64,000 bases of DNA from Mycobacterium lentiflavum (GTDB lineage: Bacteria; Actinomycetota; Actinomycetes; Mycobacteriales; Mycobacteriaceae), in the NCBI RefSeq assembly GCF_022374895.2, contig NZ_CP092423.2, forward strand, positions 2,604,001-2,668,000. Reading direction: 5' to 3'. Each line of letters opens with the position of its first letter. Positions within the stretch are counted from its first letter, which is position 1. A program made the translations under genes and the position numbers. Below, piece by piece: positions 19,792-32,600 of this stretch. The notes under the pieces were generated by a model that had not been told where the DNA came from, made no database searches, and saw only the letters and a list, made by a program, of their open reading frames with translations.

Positions 19792-22700
19792 ATGAATAGC
19801 ACTCCTGAAGAGCTGGTCAAGGCGCTGCGCGCGGCGCTGAAGGAAAACGAGCGGCTGAAGCGGGAGAACCGTGAATACCTGGCTTTGCTAACCCAGGAAG
19901 CGACCGAGCCGGTGGCCATCGTCGGGATGGCCTGCCGGTACCCGGGTGCCGTGGACTCGCCGGAAGCCTTGTGGGAGATGGTCGCCGAGGGCCGCGACGT
20001 GGTGACCGACTTCCCGGCCGACCGCGGCTGGGATCTCGCCGAGCTGTTCGATCCCGACCCCGACGCGACCGGCAAATCGTACAACCGTTGCGGTGGATTC
20101 CTTTCCGGCGTCGCCGATTTCGACGCCGCGTTCTTCGGGATCGCGCCGAGTGAAGCGCTGGCGATGGATCCTCAGCAACGCTTACTGCTCGAGGTGTCGT
20201 GGGAGGCGTTGGAGCGGGCCGGAATTGACCCGATCACGCTGAGAGGATCGGCGACGGGCGTATTCGTCGGTATCTTCCACGGTTCGTATGGCGGTCAGGG
20301 CCGCGTCCCCGGAGACCTGGAGCGGTATGGCTTGCGCGGTTCGACTCTCAGTGTCGCGTCGGGCCGGGTCGCGTATTCGCTGGGGCTGGAGGGCCCGGCG
20401 GTGTCGGTGGACACGGCGTGCTCGTCGTCGCTGGTGGCGCTGCACCTGGCCGCGCGTTCACTGCGCGCGGGCGAGTGCGATGCGGCGCTGGTCGGCGGCG
20501 TGACCGTAATGGCCACCCCGGCGATGTTCGTGGAGTTCAGCCGCCAGCGGGCGCTGTCCGCCGACGGTCGGTGCAAGGCGTATGCCGGTGCGGCCGACGG
20601 CACCGGCTTCTCCGAGGGTGTCGGCGCGCTGGTGGTGGAGCGACTGGCCGACGCGCAGCGGCTGGGGCACCGGGTGCTGGCCGTGGTGCGCGGTTCCGCG
20701 GTGAATCAGGACGGCGCGTCCAACGGGCTGGCGACCCCCAACGGGCCGGCGCAGCAGCGGGTGATCCGGGCGGCGCTCGAGAATGCCCGGCTGGCCACGG
20801 CGGACGTGGATTTGGTGGAGGGCCACGGGACCGGCACCACATTGGGCGATCCCATCGAAGCCCAGGCGATCTTGGCAACCTACGGGCAGGATCGTCCGGC
20901 TGATCGGCCGTTGTGGCTGGGCTCGATCAAGTCCAACATGGGCCACACGTCGGCGGCGGCGGGAGTGGCCGGGGTGATCAAGCTGGTGCAGGCGATGCGG
21001 CACGGCGTGATGCCCCAGACGCTGCACGTGGATGTGCCTACGCCGCATGTGGATTGGTCGGCGGGTGCGGTATCGCTGCTGACCGAGCAGCGGTCGTGGC
21101 CGCCGCTGGATCGGCCGCGCCGCGCGGCGGTGTCGTCGTTCGGGATCAGCGGCACCAATGCGCACGTGATCCTGGAGCAGGCTCCGGTGGTGGAAACCGT
21201 TGCGGCTGATGGCGATATGCCGGTGGCGCCGTGGGTGTTGTCGGCCCGGTCGCCCGAAGCGCTGGCGGGCCAGGCGCGGCGACTGCTGGCATACGTGCAG
21301 GCCGATCCGCGGCTCGGTGTTGCCGACGTCGGGTGGTCGCTAGTGTCGACCCGCTCGGCGTTCGACCATCGGGCCGTGGTCGTCGGTACTCGCGACGAGC
21401 TGATGGCCGGGCTGGCCGGACTGGCGGCGGGGGAGCCGGGCGTCAACGTCGTGCAGGGGCGCGCACAGGCCGTCGGCAAGACGGTGTTCGTGTTTCCGGG
21501 TCAAGGCTCGCAGTGGGTCGGCATGGGAGCCCAATTACTCGACACCGCACCGGTATTCGCCGAGCAGTTGAACCGGTGTGAGAAGGCGCTCGGCGAGTAC
21601 GTCGAGTGGTCGCTGATCGATGTGGTCCGCGGCGCGGCGGGCGCCCCGGGGCTGGATCGGGTCGACGTGGTGCAGCCCGTGCTGTGGGCAATGATGGTGT
21701 CGCTGGCCGAATTATGGCGCTCGATGGGTGTGCAGCCCGACGCGGTCATCGGCCACTCGCAGGGCGAGATCGCCGCGGCCTACGTGGCCGGTGCGTTGTC
21801 GCTGGAGGACGCGGCTCGGGTGGTGGCGCTGCGAAGCCGGCTGCTGGTGCAACTGTCGGGGGCCGGGGGCATGGTCTCAATGGCGTGCGGCCAGGACCAG
21901 GCGCGCGAGCTGTTGGCGCCCTCCGGTGATCGCTTGAATATCGCTGCGGTCAATGGTGTTTCGGCGATCGTCGTCTCCGGAGAGGTGCACGCCCTCGAGG
22001 AGCTGATCCGCCGTTGTGAGGGTGCCGGCGTGCGTGCCCGCCGGATCGACGTCGACTATGCCTCGCATTCGGCGCAGGTCGACGCCATTCGTGAGTCCCT
22101 TGCCCAGGCCCTCACCGGCATTGAACCTCGATCCTGCGCGGTCACCTTCTTCTCCACCGTCACCGGTGAGCCCCTCGATACCGCGGGGCTGAATGCCGAC
22201 TACTGGTACCGCAGCATCCGTCAGACCGTGCAATTCGCGCGGGCGGTGCGTACGGCCAGCGACGCCGGCTACCGGGTGTTCATCGAATCGAGCCCGCATC
22301 CGGTGCTGGCCGCGGGCATCGAGGGCACCGTCGCCGATGATGCCGTCGTCATTCCGTCGCTGGGCCGCGACGACGGCGGGCTGGACCGGTTCTGGTTGTC
22401 CGCGGGTCAGGCGTATACCGAGGGTGTGGCGGTGGATTGGCGTCCCGTCTTCTCCGGCGCCCACCAAGTGGAGTTGCCGACGTATGCCTTCCAGGGCCGA
22501 CGATTCTGGCTGCCCCCGATGGGGATTGGTGGCGGCGATCTCGGTGGCTTGGGATTGGCCGGAGCCGAGCACGGCCTGCTGGGCGCGGTGGTGCAGCGGC
22601 CCGACTCCGGTGCCGTGGTGCTGACCGGCCGACTGTCGCTGGCCGCGCAGCCGTGGCTGGCCGATCACGCGGTGGCCGGGGTGGTGTTGTTCCCCGGCGC

Positions 22701-25700
22701 CGGGTTCGTGGAGTTGGCGTTGCGGGCCGGCGACGAGGTCGGCTGCTCGGTGGTCGAGGAGCTGACACTGTCGGCACCGCTGCTGCTGCCCGCGTCCGAC
22801 GGCGTCCAGATTCAGGTCGTGGTCGGGCCTCCAGGTAGCTCGGGCCGCCGGGCGGTATCGGTGTATTCCCTTGGCATGGAGCCCGATTCGGAATGGGCAC
22901 TGCATGCCGAGGGCGCGTTGAGCATGGGCGCGGACAGTCCGGCCGCGAACTTGTCGGTATGGCCACCGGTGGGAGCGACGGCCGTGGACGTTGCCGACGC
23001 GTACGAGCACCTGACCCGGCGAGGCTACGAATACGGTCCCGCGTTTCAAGGCCTGCAGGCCATGTGGCGCCTCGGCAATGAGGTCTTCGCCGAAGTCGCC
23101 GTCCCCGAGGTCGCCGGGATGAGGGTCGACAGTTTCGGAATCCATCCGGTGCTGGTCGACGCCGCGTTGCATGCGATGGGCGTGGTCGGCGACCAGGCCG
23201 AGACCATGCTGCCGTTCTCCTGGCAGGGCGTGTGTCTGCACGCCGCCGGCGCGTCCCGGGCGCGGGTGCGGATCGCACCGGTCGGGGTGAGCGCGGTGTC
23301 GGTGGACCTGGCCGACGGAGCCGGCCTGCCGATCCTGTCGGTGCGGGAGCTGGTGGTCCGGCCGGTCTCGGCGGCCCAGCTAACGGCGGTGGCCGCGGCA
23401 CCCCGGTCCGGCGGCGGCTTGCTGGAGGTGACGTGGTCGCCGGTTGCCGTGCCGCCCAACGCTTTTGGCGGACAAGACGTGAGGGTGTGGGAGCCGCGCT
23501 CGGGCGCCACGGTGGAGTCGGTGTATGCGGCCACGCATGAAGCGTTGGGTGTGTTGCAGTCGTGGTTGGCCGGTAGCGATTCGGGGCAGTTGGTGGTGCT
23601 GACTCGTGGTGCGGTGGGGCTGGCCGGCGAGGACGTGGTGGATTTGGCGGGTGCGGCGGTCTGGGGGTTGGTGCGTTCGGCGCAGGCTGAGCAGCCGGGC
23701 CGGGTGGTGCTGGTCGATAGCGATGGATCGTTGGACGACGGTTCGTTGGATATTGCCGAGGTGATCGCTTGCGGTGAACCGCAATTGGTGGTGCGGTCCG
23801 GCGTCGCGCACGCGGCGCGGCTGATCCCGTCGCGGTCGGTGTCGACGTTGCCGGCGGGTCAGTGGCGGATGAGCGTGGGTGGCGGCGGCACCCTGGAGGA
23901 TCTGGTCGTGCGCCCGCTGCCTCGCGCAGAGGTGGCTGCCGGGCAGGTGCGGGTGGCGGTGGCTGCGGTCGGGGTGAATTTCCGGGATGTGTTGGTGGCG
24001 TTGGGGATGTATCCCGGCGGTGGCGAGCTCGGCGTCGAGGGTTCCGGGGTGATCGTCGAGGCCGGTCCCGGCGTCCGGGGCCTCAGCGTCGGCGACACCG
24101 TGATGGGCTTGTTGGGGGTCGTTGGATCCGAAGCGATTGTGGATGCGCGGCTGGTGACGAGGGTGCCGGCCGGCTGGTCGCTGCCGCAGGCCGCGAGCGT
24201 GCCGGTGGTGTTCTTGACCGCCCTGTACGGGTTGTCGGTGCTGGCCGGGCTGAAGGCCGGCGAGCGGGTGTTGGTGCATGCCGCTACCGGCGGGGTGGGG
24301 ATGGCGGCCGTGCAGTTGGCCCGGCACTGGGGTGCGGAGGTATTCGCGACTGCCAGTCGTGGCAAGTGGGATACGTTGCGGGCGATGGGTTTTGACGACG
24401 ATCACATGGGCGACAGCCGGAGTCTGGATTTCGAGGAGAAGTTCCTGGCGACTACCGGCGGGGCCGGGGTCGATGTGGTGCTCAACTCGCTGGCCGGTGA
24501 GTTTCTGGATGCCTCGCTGCGGTTGCTGGTCGGCGGCGGGCGGTTCATCGAGATGGGCAAGACCGATCTTCGTGACCCCGCGTCGATGGCGCCGGGCGTG
24601 AGGTACCGGGCGTTCGACCTGATCGAGGCCGGGCCGGACCTCACCGCGACCATGCTGTCCGACCTGATGGCGATGTTCGACGCCGGTGTGCTGAAGCCGT
24701 TGCCCGTCAGGATGTTTAATGTGCGGTCGGCCTCGTCGGCGTATCGGTTCGTCAGCCAGGCCCGCCACATCGGCAAGGTGGTGCTGACGATCCCGGACGG
24801 TCCCGGTGACCCGGTCCTCACGGGGTCCGGTGGCGGCCTGGCCGGCGGCTGCGTGCTGATCACCGGGGGCACCGGGATGGCCGGGTCGGCGGTGGCCGCG
24901 CACCTGGTGGCCCGTTACGGCGTGGCCCACGTGGTGCTCATCAGCCGCCGCGGCGCCGACGGCGAGGGCGTGCCGCAGCTGGTGGATCAGCTCAAAGCCG
25001 CCGGGGCCGAGGTGTCGGTGGTGGCCTGCGATGTCGCCGATCGAGAGGCGTTGGCGGCGTTGATCGCCGGGTTGCCGGCACGGTATCCGCTCAAGGGCGT
25101 GTTCCACGCCGCCGGGGTGCTCGATGACGGGCTGATCGCGTCGCTGACGCCGCAACGCATGGCCCCGGTGCTGCGGGCCAAGGTGGACGGCGCCTGGAAC
25201 CTGCACGAGCTCACCCGCGAAATGGATTTGTCGGCGTTCGTGATGTTCTCCTCGATGGCCGGCATCGTGGGCTCCCCGGGACAGGGCAACTATGCCGCGG
25301 CCAACAGCTTCCTCGACGGCCTTGCCACCTACCGGCGTGCCCACGGCCTGGCCGGATTGTCGATCGCCTGGGGACTCTGGGAACAGGCCAGCGGCATGAC
25401 CCGACACCTCGACGAGCGCGACAAAGCGCGGATGAGCCGTATTGGGCTCGCCCCCATGGCAACCGAGCAGGCGCTGCGACTGTTCGATACCGCGATGCTG
25501 GCCGAACGCCCGGTGATGGTCGCCGCGCGCATCGACCCCGGCGCGTTGGCCGACAACGGCGCGACACTGCCCCCGCTGCTCAGTCAGCTGGTCGCCCGCC
25601 CCATCCGGCGTGTCATCGACGAGACCGACACCACCGCCGCCTCGATGACCAGCCTGGTCGCTCGCCTGCAGGGCCTGTCCCCAGAACAGCGGCACAGCGA

Positions 25701-26199
25701 ACTGGTCGACCTGGTCAGCCGCAACGCCGCCACCGTGCTGGGCCGTCCCAACGCCGGCGACATCAACGCGGGCAGCGTCTTCCAAGACCTCGGGTTCGAC
25801 TCGCTGACCGCCGTCGAACTGCGTAACCGGCTCAAAACCGCGACGGGACTGACCCTTTCGCCGACCTTGATCTTCGACTACCCGACGCCGATAGTCCTGG
25901 CCGAACACCTCGAGACCCGGCTGGTGGTTCCCGGTGTTGCGAACTCCACCGAGCAGCCCAACCTGATGGCCCGTTTCGCACGCTTCAATGACATCACCCG
26001 CGAGTTGCAAACACTGCTGAACCAACCCGATTGGCAGCCAGAAGACAAGCCGCACTTGACCACCCGCATCCAGACATTGCTGACCACGCTCGGCGCCCAC
26101 CTGGATCCGCACGACCAGCAGGAAGCCGACGACGAGGACATCCACAGTGCCAGCGAAAGCGAACTGTTCGCCATCCTCGACGAAGAACTCGGCTCGTAA
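19792..26199 (+). CDS. pks7: Type I polyketide synthase, fully reducing module (KS-AT-DH-ER-KR-ACP)
   Basis: Single-module modular-type PKS, 2135 residues from the ATG at 19792 ([20 protein letters not shown], a coiled-coil docking head). An ATG at 19765 is an alternative start. KS has Cys210 in [10 protein letters not shown] has Ser656 in [11 protein letters not shown] and a YASH motif at 756-759, which predicts methylmalonyl-CoA. DH starts near 925 with [14 protein letters not shown] (His) and [11 protein letters not shown] (Asp). ER spans about 1370-1680 with [17 protein letters not shown] spans about 1683-1880 with [15 protein letters not shown] and GNYAAAN, and an LDD motif suggesting a B-type ketoreductase. 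ACP has Ser2004 in GFDSL. The C-terminus ends in a docking-like [14 protein letters not shown]. No thioesterase is present. A 17-bp gap follows before pks8. Predicted unit added: a saturated, methyl-branched C3. Confidence 0.95.
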   Translation: MNSTPEELVKALRAALKENERLKRENREYLALLTQEATEPVAIVGMACRYPGAVDSPEALWEMVAEGRDVVTDFPADRGWDLAELFDPDPDATGKSYNRCGGFLSGVADFDAAFFGIAPSEALAMDPQQRLLLEVSWEALERAGIDPITLRGSATGVFVGIFHGSYGGQGRVPGDLERYGLRGSTLSVASGRVAYSLGLEGPAVSVDTACSSSLVALHLAARSLRAGECDAALVGGVTVMATPAMFVEFSRQRALSADGRCKAYAGAADGTGFSEGVGALVVERLADAQRLGHRVLAVVRGSAVNQDGASNGLATPNGPAQQRVIRAALENARLATADVDLVEGHGTGTTLGDPIEAQAILATYGQDRPADRPLWLGSIKSNMGHTSAAAGVAGVIKLVQAMRHGVMPQTLHVDVPTPHVDWSAGAVSLLTEQRSWPPLDRPRRAAVSSFGISGTNAHVILEQAPVVETVAADGDMPVAPWVLSARSPEALAGQARRLLAYVQADPRLGVADVGWSLVSTRSAFDHRAVVVGTRDELMAGLAGLAAGEPGVNVVQGRAQAVGKTVFVFPGQGSQWVGMGAQLLDTAPVFAEQLNRCEKALGEYVEWSLIDVVRGAAGAPGLDRVDVVQPVLWAMMVSLAELWRSMGVQPDAVIGHSQGEIAAAYVAGALSLEDAARVVALRSRLLVQLSGAGGMVSMACGQDQARELLAPSGDRLNIAAVNGVSAIVVSGEVHALEELIRRCEGAGVRARRIDVDYASHSAQVDAIRESLAQALTGIEPRSCAVTFFSTVTGEPLDTAGLNADYWYRSIRQTVQFARAVRTASDAGYRVFIESSPHPVLAAGIEGTVADDAVVIPSLGRDDGGLDRFWLSAGQAYTEGVAVDWRPVFSGAHQVELPTYAFQGRRFWLPPMGIGGGDLGGLGLAGAEHGLLGAVVQRPDSGAVVLTGRLSLAAQPWLADHAVAGVVLFPGAGFVELALRAGDEVGCSVVEELTLSAPLLLPASDGVQIQVVVGPPGSSGRRAVSVYSLGMEPDSEWALHAEGALSMGADSPAANLSVWPPVGATAVDVADAYEHLTRRGYEYGPAFQGLQAMWRLGNEVFAEVAVPEVAGMRVDSFGIHPVLVDAALHAMGVVGDQAETMLPFSWQGVCLHAAGASRARVRIAPVGVSAVSVDLADGAGLPILSVRELVVRPVSAAQLTAVAAAPRSGGGLLEVTWSPVAVPPNAFGGQDVRVWEPRSGATVESVYAATHEALGVLQSWLAGSDSGQLVVLTRGAVGLAGEDVVDLAGAAVWGLVRSAQAEQPGRVVLVDSDGSLDDGSLDIAEVIACGEPQLVVRSGVAHAARLIPSRSVSTLPAGQWRMSVGGGGTLEDLVVRPLPRAEVAAGQVRVAVAAVGVNFRDVLVALGMYPGGGELGVEGSGVIVEAGPGVRGLSVGDTVMGLLGVVGSEAIVDARLVTRVPAGWSLPQAASVPVVFLTALYGLSVLAGLKAGERVLVHAATGGVGMAAVQLARHWGAEVFATASRGKWDTLRAMGFDDDHMGDSRSLDFEEKFLATTGGAGVDVVLNSLAGEFLDASLRLLVGGGRFIEMGKTDLRDPASMAPGVRYRAFDLIEAGPDLTATMLSDLMAMFDAGVLKPLPVRMFNVRSASSAYRFVSQARHIGKVVLTIPDGPGDPVLTGSGGGLAGGCVLITGGTGMAGSAVAAHLVARYGVAHVVLISRRGADGEGVPQLVDQLKAAGAEVSVVACDVADREALAALIAGLPARYPLKGVFHAAGVLDDGLIASLTPQRMAPVLRAKVDGAWNLHELTREMDLSAFVMFSSMAGIVGSPGQGNYAAANSFLDGLATYRRAHGLAGLSIAWGLWEQASGMTRHLDERDKARMSRIGLAPMATEQALRLFDTAMLAERPVMVAARIDPGALADNGATLPPLLSQLVARPIRRVIDETDTTAASMTSLVARLQGLSPEQRHSELVDLVSRNAATVLGRPNAGDINAGSVFQDLGFDSLTAVELRNRLKTATGLTLSPTLIFDYPTPIVLAEHLETRLVVPGVANSTEQPNLMARFARFNDITRELQTLLNQPDWQPEDKPHLTTRIQTLLTTLGAHLDPHDQQEADDEDIHSASESELFAILDEELGS
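23521..23822 (+). repeat. Near-identical tract shared by pks7 and pks8 (pks7 copy)
   Basis: This stretch and 29922-30223 align without indels at a constant offset of 6401 and are nearly identical in DNA, including synonymous positions. A second such pair is 24180-24560 with 30587-30967 (offset 6407), covering the ER cofactor site. Shorter ones lie in the KR and ACP-linker regions. The flanking module sequence is much more diverged. Gene conversion or recent module duplication explains this best. Confidence 0.7.
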
Positions 26200-26216
26200 G
26201 ACGCCAAGGAGCGCCC

Positions 26217-29200
26217 GTGTCGGACACCGACAAACATCTTGATTACCTCAAGCGGCTGACCGCAGATCTGCGGCGCACGCGACGCCGGGTGGCCGAACTC
26301 GAGGGCAAACTGTCCGAGCCGGTGGCAGTGGTCGGGATGGCGTGCCGGTATCCGGGTGGAGTGGATTCGCCGGAAGCATTGTGGGACATGGTGGTTGAGG
26401 GCCGTGACGCCGTGTCGGATTTTCCTTCGGACCGGGGCTGGGACGTGGCGGGGTTGTACGATCCCGACCCCGATGCCCCTGGCAAGATGTACGTGCGGCA
26501 GGGATCATTTCTCGGCGACGCCGGCGATTTCGATGCCGGGTTCTTCGGGGTCGGCCCGAGCGAGGCGCTGGCGATGGATCCGCAGCAGCGCTTGATGCTG
26601 GAGCTTTCGTGGGAAGCGTTGGAGCGCGCGGGAGTTGACCCGCTGGGGTTGCGGGGGTCGGCGACGGGCGTGTTTGCCGGTGTGATCCATGCCGGCTACG
26701 GCGGGCAGGTGGAAGGCGAGCTGGAGGGCTACGGGCTCACCGGCTCGACGTTGAGCGTGACCTCGGGCCGGGTGTCGTATGTGCTGGGCCTGGAAGGCCC
26801 GGCCGTGTCGGTGGATACGGCGTGTTCGTCGTCGCTGGTGGCGCTGCACCTGGCCGCGCAGTCGTTGCGCTCGGGGGAATGCGATCTGGCCCTGATCGGC
26901 GGCGTCACGGTCATGGCCACACCCGCCGCCTTCGTCGAATTCAGCCGCCAGCGAGCGCTGGCCCCCGATGGCCGCTGCAAGGTGTACGCCGGGGCCGCCG
27001 ACGGCACCGCCTGGTCGGAAGGCGCCGGTGTTCTGGTGGTGGAGCGGTTGGCCGACGCGCGCCGAGCGGGACACCCGGTGTTGGCGATCGTGCGCGGGAC
27101 CGCCGTCAACCAGGATGGCGCGTCCAACGGGCTGACCGCCCCGAACGGGCCTTCCCAGCAACGCGTCATCCGCACCGCGCTGGCCGGCGCCGGCCTGACC
27201 GCGGCCGACGTCGATGTCGTCGAGGGCCACGGCACCGGAACCGTGCTGGGCGATCCGATTGAGGCGCAAGCGTTGTTGGCGACCTATGGCCAGGATCGGC
27301 CGGCGGACCGTCCGCTGTGGCTGGGGTCGATCAAATCGAACATCGGTCACACCTCGGCCGCCGCGGGCGTCGCCGGAGTCATCAAGATGATCGAGGCGAT
27401 CCAGCACGGTGTGCTGCCGCAAAGCCTGCACGTGGATGTGCCTTCGCCGCATGTGGATTGGTCGTCGGGCGCGGTTTCGTTGTTGACCGAGTCGCGTGCC
27501 TGGCCCAGCGGCGACGGGCCGCGCCGGGCCGGCGTGTCGTCGTTCGGGATCAGCGGTACTAACGCGCACGTGATCATCGAGCAGCCGCCGGCGGCTGACG
27601 CCGAAGACGTTGTCGCTGAACCGGATCCGCGCGAGACGGCGTGGGTGCTGTCGGCTCGCTCCGAGCAGGCCCTGGCCAATCAGGCCAAGCGGTTGCTCGC
27701 CCGCGTGTCCGGGGACGCGAAGCTGAGCCCGGTGGACGTGGCGTGGTCCCTGGTGACGACACGCGCGGTGTTCGACCATCGGGCCGTGGTGGTCGGCGCG
27801 GACCGGGACCAGCTGATCGCCGGCTTGGGCGAGTTGGCCGCCGGTGAGCTGAGTGCCGGCGTCACGGCTGGGCGGGTCCGCTCGGCGGGCAAGACCGTGT
27901 TCGTGTTTCCCGGCCAGGGGTCGCAGTGGCTGGGGATGGGCCAGCAGCTCTACGACCGCTTTCCGGAGTTCGCCCGCGCATTCGACGAGGCGGTCGCCGC
28001 ACTGGATCCGCTGCTGCGGCTACCACTGCGGCACGTGATCTGGGGCGAGGACGCGGAGCTGCTGCAGAGCACCGAGTTCGCGCAATCGGCGCTGTTCGCC
28101 GTCGAGGTGGCGGTCGCGGCGTTGCTTGCGCATTGGGGCGTGCTGCCCGACGTGGTGACCGGCCATTCCGTCGGCGAGATCACCGCGGCCTACGTGGCGG
28201 GCGTGCTGTCGCTCGCGGATGCGGCCAAAGTCGTTGCGGGCCGCGGGCGGTTGATGGCGGCATTGCCGCCCGGGGGTGCGATGGTCGCGGTTGCCGCCAG
28301 CGAAGCCGAAGTCGTGCCGTTGCTGGGTGCGGAGGTGAACCTCGCGGCGGTCAACGGCCCTAACGCCGTGGTGATCTCCGGTGCCGAGGCCGCGGTCACC
28401 GCGGTGGCCGACGAACTCGCGCGCCGGGGCCGGCGGGTACATCGACTGGCGGTCTCGCACGCCTTTCACTCCGCGCTGATGGAGGCGATACTCGGGGAGT
28501 TCGCGCAGCTGGTCGCCGGCGTGTCGGCCGCACCGCCGCGAATAGCTTTGGTGTCCAACCTGACTGGCGAACTGGCCGGGCCCGGCTACGGATCGCCCGA
28601 GTACTGGGTAGAGCATGTGCGCCAGCCGGTTCGTTTCGCCGATGGGGTGCGCGCTGCCGAGTCGTTGGGCGCCCGGGCTTTCGTGGAGGTCGGTCCGGGT
28701 CGCGGTCTCACCGCTGCCGTCGAGCAGTCGTTGACCACCGAGCAGGCGACATCGGTGATCACGGTGGCCAAGGACCGCCCCGAAGCGGAGTCGGCACTCA
28801 AGGCACTCGGGCAGTTGTTCACCATCGGCGTCCCCGTGGACTGGGCCGCGGCGGTAGGAAACGGGCACCGCGTCGACCTACCCACGTATGGCTTTGTCCG
28901 GCAACGATTCTGGCTGCCCCTTGGAGCGGTGGGATCGGGCAATGTAAGCAGTGTCGGCTTGGCCCGGGCGGCGCATCCGTTGCTGGGCGCGGTGGTGGAG
29001 CGACCCGACTCCGGCGGTGTGGTACTGACCGGCCTGTTGTCGGTAAGCGGATCGCCCTGGCTGGCCGACCACGTCGTCGACGGCGTGGTGTTGTTCCCCG
29101 GCGCCGGGTTCGTGGAGTTGGCGTTGCGGGCCGGCGACGAGGTCGGCTGCTCGGTGGTCGACGAGCTGACCTTGCTGGCCCCGTTGGTGTTGCCGCCGGG

Positions 29201-32200
29201 CGGCGCGGCGCGCGTGCAGGTCGTTGTCGACGCGGCGGGGGAGTCGGGCTCCCGTGCCGTGTGGGTGTATTCGCGTGGTGCGGCCACGGATTCGGTCTGG
29301 GTGCTACACGCCCAGGGCTCGTTGAGTGCCGCGGCGCCCGAACCCGCGGCGGATTTGTCGGTGTGGCCGCCGGTCGGGGCTTCGGTGGTCGAGGCCGGCG
29401 ACGTGTACGAGGTCCTGGCGGCGCGCGGCTACGACTACGGCCCGGCGTTCCGCGGTCTGCGAACGCTGTGGCGGCGCGGGCACGAGGTCTTTGCCGAAGT
29501 GAGTGCCGGCGAGGGCGTGACCATGGGCGGCTTCGGGATTCATCCCGTCGTGCTGGATGCCGCGTTGCACGCCTGGGGGATTGCTGAGGGTGGCGATTCG
29601 ACGATGCTGCCGTTCTCCTGGCAGGGCGTGTGTTTGCATGCCGCCGGGGCCTCCCGGGTCCGGGTACGCATTGCGCCGGCCGGTAGCGGCGCGGTGTCCG
29701 TGGACCTGGCGGACGGAACGGGTCTGCCGGTCTTGTCGGTGCGAGAGCTGGTGGTTCGGCCGATTTCGATCGGTGCGCTATCGGCCGCCCTAGCCGCTGC
29801 AGCCGGCGGCGGCGGCGGACTGTACGAACTCGCATGGACCCCGGTGTCGTTGGAGCCCGGTGCGGTTGCCACCGAGAACCTGACGGTGTGGGAGCCGAGT
29901 TCGGGTGTCACGGTGGAGTCGGTGTATGCGGCCACGCACGAGGCGTTGGGTGTGTTGCAGTCGTGGTTGGCCGGCGGCGACGCGGGGCCGTTGGTGGTGC
30001 TGACTCGTGGTGCGGTGGGGCTGGCCGGCGAGGATGTGGTGGATTTGGCGGGTGCGGCGGTCTGGGGGTTGGTGCGTTCGGCGCAGGCTGAGCAGCCGGG
30101 CCGGGTGGTGCTGGTCGATACAGACGGTTCGCTGGACGACGGTTCGTTGGACATTGCCGAGGTGATCGCTTGCGGTGAACCGCAATTGGTGGTGCGGTCC
30201 GGCGTCGCGCACGCGGCGCGGCTGGTCGCCGTCGGGGCAGGGGCCGTGCTGGAGCTGCCGCCCGGCGGCTGGCGGCTGGCCGCCGGCGGTGGCGGCACCT
30301 TGGAAGACGTGGTAGTCGCTCCGGCCGCGCCGGCGGAGCTGGCTTCCGGTCAGGTGCGGGTGGCGGTGGCCGCGGTCGGGGTGAACTTCCGGGATGTGTT
30401 GGTGGCGTTGGGGATGTATCCCGGTGGCGGTGAGCTCGGCGCCGAGGGAGCCGGGGTGGTGCTCGAGGTCGGGCCCGGGGTCCAGGGGCTGTCGGTCGGC
30501 GATGCGGTGCTCGGCTTGCTGGGAGTCGTTGGATCCGAAGCGATTGTGGATGCCCGGTTGGTGACGACGGTGCCGGACGACTGGTCGCTGCCGCAGGCCG
30601 CGAGCGTGCCGGTGGTGTTCTTGACCGCCCTGTACGGGTTGTCGGAGCTGGCGGGGCTCAAGGCCGGCGAGAAGGTGTTGGTGCACGCCGCCACGGGCGG
30701 GGTGGGGATGGCCGCGGTGCAGCTGGCCCGGCACTGGGGTGCGGAGGTATTCGCGACCGCCAGTCGGGGCAAGTGGGACACGTTGCGGGCGATGGGCTTT
30801 GACGACGATCACATTGGCGACAGCCGGAGTCTGGATTTCGAGGAGAAGTTCCTGGCGACTACCGGCGGGGCCGGGGTCGATGTGGTGCTCAACTCGCTGG
30901 CCGGCGAGTTTCTGGATGCCTCGCTGCGATTGCTGGTCGGGGGCGGGCGGTTCATCGAGATGGGCAAGACCGATCTTCGCGACCCCGCGTCGATGCCGCC
31001 GGCCGTGACGTACCGGGCCTTCGACCTGATGGAGGCCGGCCCGGACCACATCGCCACGATGCTGTCCGACCTGATCGCATTGTTCGAGGCCGGCGTGCTG
31101 AAGCCGTTGCCGGTCAAGACATTCGACGTGCGCTGCGCCTCGTCGGCGTATCGGTTCGTCAGCCAGGCCCGCCAGATCGGCAAGGTGGTGCTGACCCTGC
31201 CGGATGGTCCGGACGATCCGGTGCTGGCGAGCTCGACCGGCGGGCTGGCCGGGGGCAGCGTGCTGATCACCGGGGGCACCGGGATGGCCGGTTCGGCGGT
31301 GGCCGCACACCTGGTGGCGCGCTACGGCGTGGCTCACGCGATGTTGGTCAGCCGCAGCGGCGCCCACGGCGAGGGCGTGCCGGAGCTGGTGGATCAGCTC
31401 AAAGCCGCCGGGGCCGAGGTGTCGGTGGTGGCCTGCGATGTCGCCGATCGAGATGCGTTGGCGGGGCTGCTTACTCGACTGCCCACGCAGTATCCGCTCA
31501 AGGGCGTGTTCCACGCGGCCGGAGTGATCGACGACGGGTTGATCGCGTCGCTGACGCCGGGCCGAGTGGACACGGTTTTGCGGAGCAAGGTCGACGGTGC
31601 CTGGAACCTGCACGAGCTCACCCGCGAAATGGATTTGTCGGCGTTCGTGATGTTCTCGTCGATGGCCGGCATTGTGGGCTCCCCGGGACAGGGCAACTAT
31701 GCGGCGGCCAACAGCTTCCTCGACGGCCTTGCCACCTACCGGCGAGCGCACGGTCTGGCCGGATTGTCGATCGCCTGGGGACTGTGGGAACAGGCCAGCG
31801 GCATGACCCAACACCTCAGCGAGCGCGACAAGGCCCGGATGAGCCGGGCCGGGTTGGCGCCGCTGTCCACTCCGCACGCACTCCAGGTATTCGACGAGGC
31901 CATGCTCGCCGACCGCCCGCTGCTGGTGGCCGCCCGCATCGACTCGGCGGGGCTGGGCGCGGGCGGTGCCGTTCCGCCGGTGCTGCGTGACCTGGTCAGG
32001 CGGCCGGGTCGGCGACTGATCAGCGATGCCGACGCAGCGGTGTCGACGTCGGGGCTGGCCACCCGGCTGCAGGGACTCAGCCCCGAGCAGCGTCACCACC
32101 AGTTGGTGGAACTGGTGTGCACCAACGCCGCTACCGTTCTGGGCAGGTCCAACGCCGACATCGAGGCCCAGCTGCCGTTCCAGGACCTCGGGTTCGACTC

Positions 32201-32600
32201 GCTGACCGCGGTGGAACTGCGCAACCGCATCAAAATGGCTACCGGGCTTACCCTTTCCCCAAGCCTGATCTTCGACTTCCCCACACCCGCGGCCCTCGCC
32301 GCACACATCGACGAACAGCTCGACTCGGTGACCACCGGTGCGCCGGCGGCCGCATCGGACCAGCTGGCGCGTTTCGCACGCTTCAATGACATCGCCCGCG
32401 AGTTGCAAACACTGGTCGACCAACCCAATTGGACGCCGGACGAAAAAACCCGCTTGGCCGCCCGCATCCAGGCCATCGTGAACGAATTGGAATCCCCGTC
32501 GCCGCTGACGACCAGCGAATCGCAGGTCATCGACGAAGACATCACCACCGCCACCGAACGCGAACTCTTCGCGATCCTCGATGACGATCTCGGCCCCTGA
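26217..32600 (+). CDS. pks8: Type I polyketide synthase, fully reducing module; unbroken pks8/pks17
   Basis: A single open frame of 2127 residues from the GTG at 26217, with AAGGA 7 bases upstream. The frame is open further upstream to 26031, but that overlaps pks7. It starts with a docking head ([20 protein letters not shown]). KS has Cys203 in [10 protein letters not shown] has Ser651 in [11 protein letters not shown] and HAFH at 748-751, predicting malonyl-CoA. DH (from about 918) has [14 protein letters not shown] and [13 protein letters not shown] spans about 1362-1660 and KR about 1680-1862 (IDD, FSSMAG, GNYAAAN). ACP has Ser1995 in GFDSL. The tail is [13 protein letters not shown]. In M. 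tuberculosis H37Rv the equivalent is recalled as two genes, pks8 (about 1602 residues) and pks17 (about 502), linked to monomethyl-branched unsaturated fatty acids. Here no frameshift is seen. Stop shares one base with the pks9 ATG. Confidence 0.95.
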   Translation: MSDTDKHLDYLKRLTADLRRTRRRVAELEGKLSEPVAVVGMACRYPGGVDSPEALWDMVVEGRDAVSDFPSDRGWDVAGLYDPDPDAPGKMYVRQGSFLGDAGDFDAGFFGVGPSEALAMDPQQRLMLELSWEALERAGVDPLGLRGSATGVFAGVIHAGYGGQVEGELEGYGLTGSTLSVTSGRVSYVLGLEGPAVSVDTACSSSLVALHLAAQSLRSGECDLALIGGVTVMATPAAFVEFSRQRALAPDGRCKVYAGAADGTAWSEGAGVLVVERLADARRAGHPVLAIVRGTAVNQDGASNGLTAPNGPSQQRVIRTALAGAGLTAADVDVVEGHGTGTVLGDPIEAQALLATYGQDRPADRPLWLGSIKSNIGHTSAAAGVAGVIKMIEAIQHGVLPQSLHVDVPSPHVDWSSGAVSLLTESRAWPSGDGPRRAGVSSFGISGTNAHVIIEQPPAADAEDVVAEPDPRETAWVLSARSEQALANQAKRLLARVSGDAKLSPVDVAWSLVTTRAVFDHRAVVVGADRDQLIAGLGELAAGELSAGVTAGRVRSAGKTVFVFPGQGSQWLGMGQQLYDRFPEFARAFDEAVAALDPLLRLPLRHVIWGEDAELLQSTEFAQSALFAVEVAVAALLAHWGVLPDVVTGHSVGEITAAYVAGVLSLADAAKVVAGRGRLMAALPPGGAMVAVAASEAEVVPLLGAEVNLAAVNGPNAVVISGAEAAVTAVADELARRGRRVHRLAVSHAFHSALMEAILGEFAQLVAGVSAAPPRIALVSNLTGELAGPGYGSPEYWVEHVRQPVRFADGVRAAESLGARAFVEVGPGRGLTAAVEQSLTTEQATSVITVAKDRPEAESALKALGQLFTIGVPVDWAAAVGNGHRVDLPTYGFVRQRFWLPLGAVGSGNVSSVGLARAAHPLLGAVVERPDSGGVVLTGLLSVSGSPWLADHVVDGVVLFPGAGFVELALRAGDEVGCSVVDELTLLAPLVLPPGGAARVQVVVDAAGESGSRAVWVYSRGAATDSVWVLHAQGSLSAAAPEPAADLSVWPPVGASVVEAGDVYEVLAARGYDYGPAFRGLRTLWRRGHEVFAEVSAGEGVTMGGFGIHPVVLDAALHAWGIAEGGDSTMLPFSWQGVCLHAAGASRVRVRIAPAGSGAVSVDLADGTGLPVLSVRELVVRPISIGALSAALAAAAGGGGGLYELAWTPVSLEPGAVATENLTVWEPSSGVTVESVYAATHEALGVLQSWLAGGDAGPLVVLTRGAVGLAGEDVVDLAGAAVWGLVRSAQAEQPGRVVLVDTDGSLDDGSLDIAEVIACGEPQLVVRSGVAHAARLVAVGAGAVLELPPGGWRLAAGGGGTLEDVVVAPAAPAELASGQVRVAVAAVGVNFRDVLVALGMYPGGGELGAEGAGVVLEVGPGVQGLSVGDAVLGLLGVVGSEAIVDARLVTTVPDDWSLPQAASVPVVFLTALYGLSELAGLKAGEKVLVHAATGGVGMAAVQLARHWGAEVFATASRGKWDTLRAMGFDDDHIGDSRSLDFEEKFLATTGGAGVDVVLNSLAGEFLDASLRLLVGGGRFIEMGKTDLRDPASMPPAVTYRAFDLMEAGPDHIATMLSDLIALFEAGVLKPLPVKTFDVRCASSAYRFVSQARQIGKVVLTLPDGPDDPVLASSTGGLAGGSVLITGGTGMAGSAVAAHLVARYGVAHAMLVSRSGAHGEGVPELVDQLKAAGAEVSVVACDVADRDALAGLLTRLPTQYPLKGVFHAAGVIDDGLIASLTPGRVDTVLRSKVDGAWNLHELTREMDLSAFVMFSSMAGIVGSPGQGNYAAANSFLDGLATYRRAHGLAGLSIAWGLWEQASGMTQHLSERDKARMSRAGLAPLSTPHALQVFDEAMLADRPLLVAARIDSAGLGAGGAVPPVLRDLVRRPGRRLISDADAAVSTSGLATRLQGLSPEQRHHQLVELVCTNAATVLGRSNADIEAQLPFQDLGFDSLTAVELRNRIKMATGLTLSPSLIFDFPTPAALAAHIDEQLDSVTTGAPAAASDQLARFARFNDIARELQTLVDQPNWTPDEKTRLAARIQAIVNELESPSPLTTSESQVIDEDITTATERELFAILDDDLGP
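29922..30223 (+). repeat. Near-identical tract shared by pks7 and pks8 (pks8 copy)
   Basis: Partner of 23521-23822, covering the end of the DH-ER linker region (coding for [20 protein letters not shown] and onward to the start of the ER). The length and the identity at third codon positions exceed what protein conservation alone would produce. Confidence 0.7.

Noticed and set aside
23380..26145. Very long minus-strand open frame (921 codons) opposite pks7
   Set aside because: It mirrors the GC-rich coding frame of pks7, has no recognisable domain and no ribosome binding site, and the plus strand encodes an intact PKS.
29790..32423. Long minus-strand frame (877 codons) opposite pks8
   Set aside because: Same shadow effect as opposite pks7, and it resembles that antisense frame only because the two genes are homologous.
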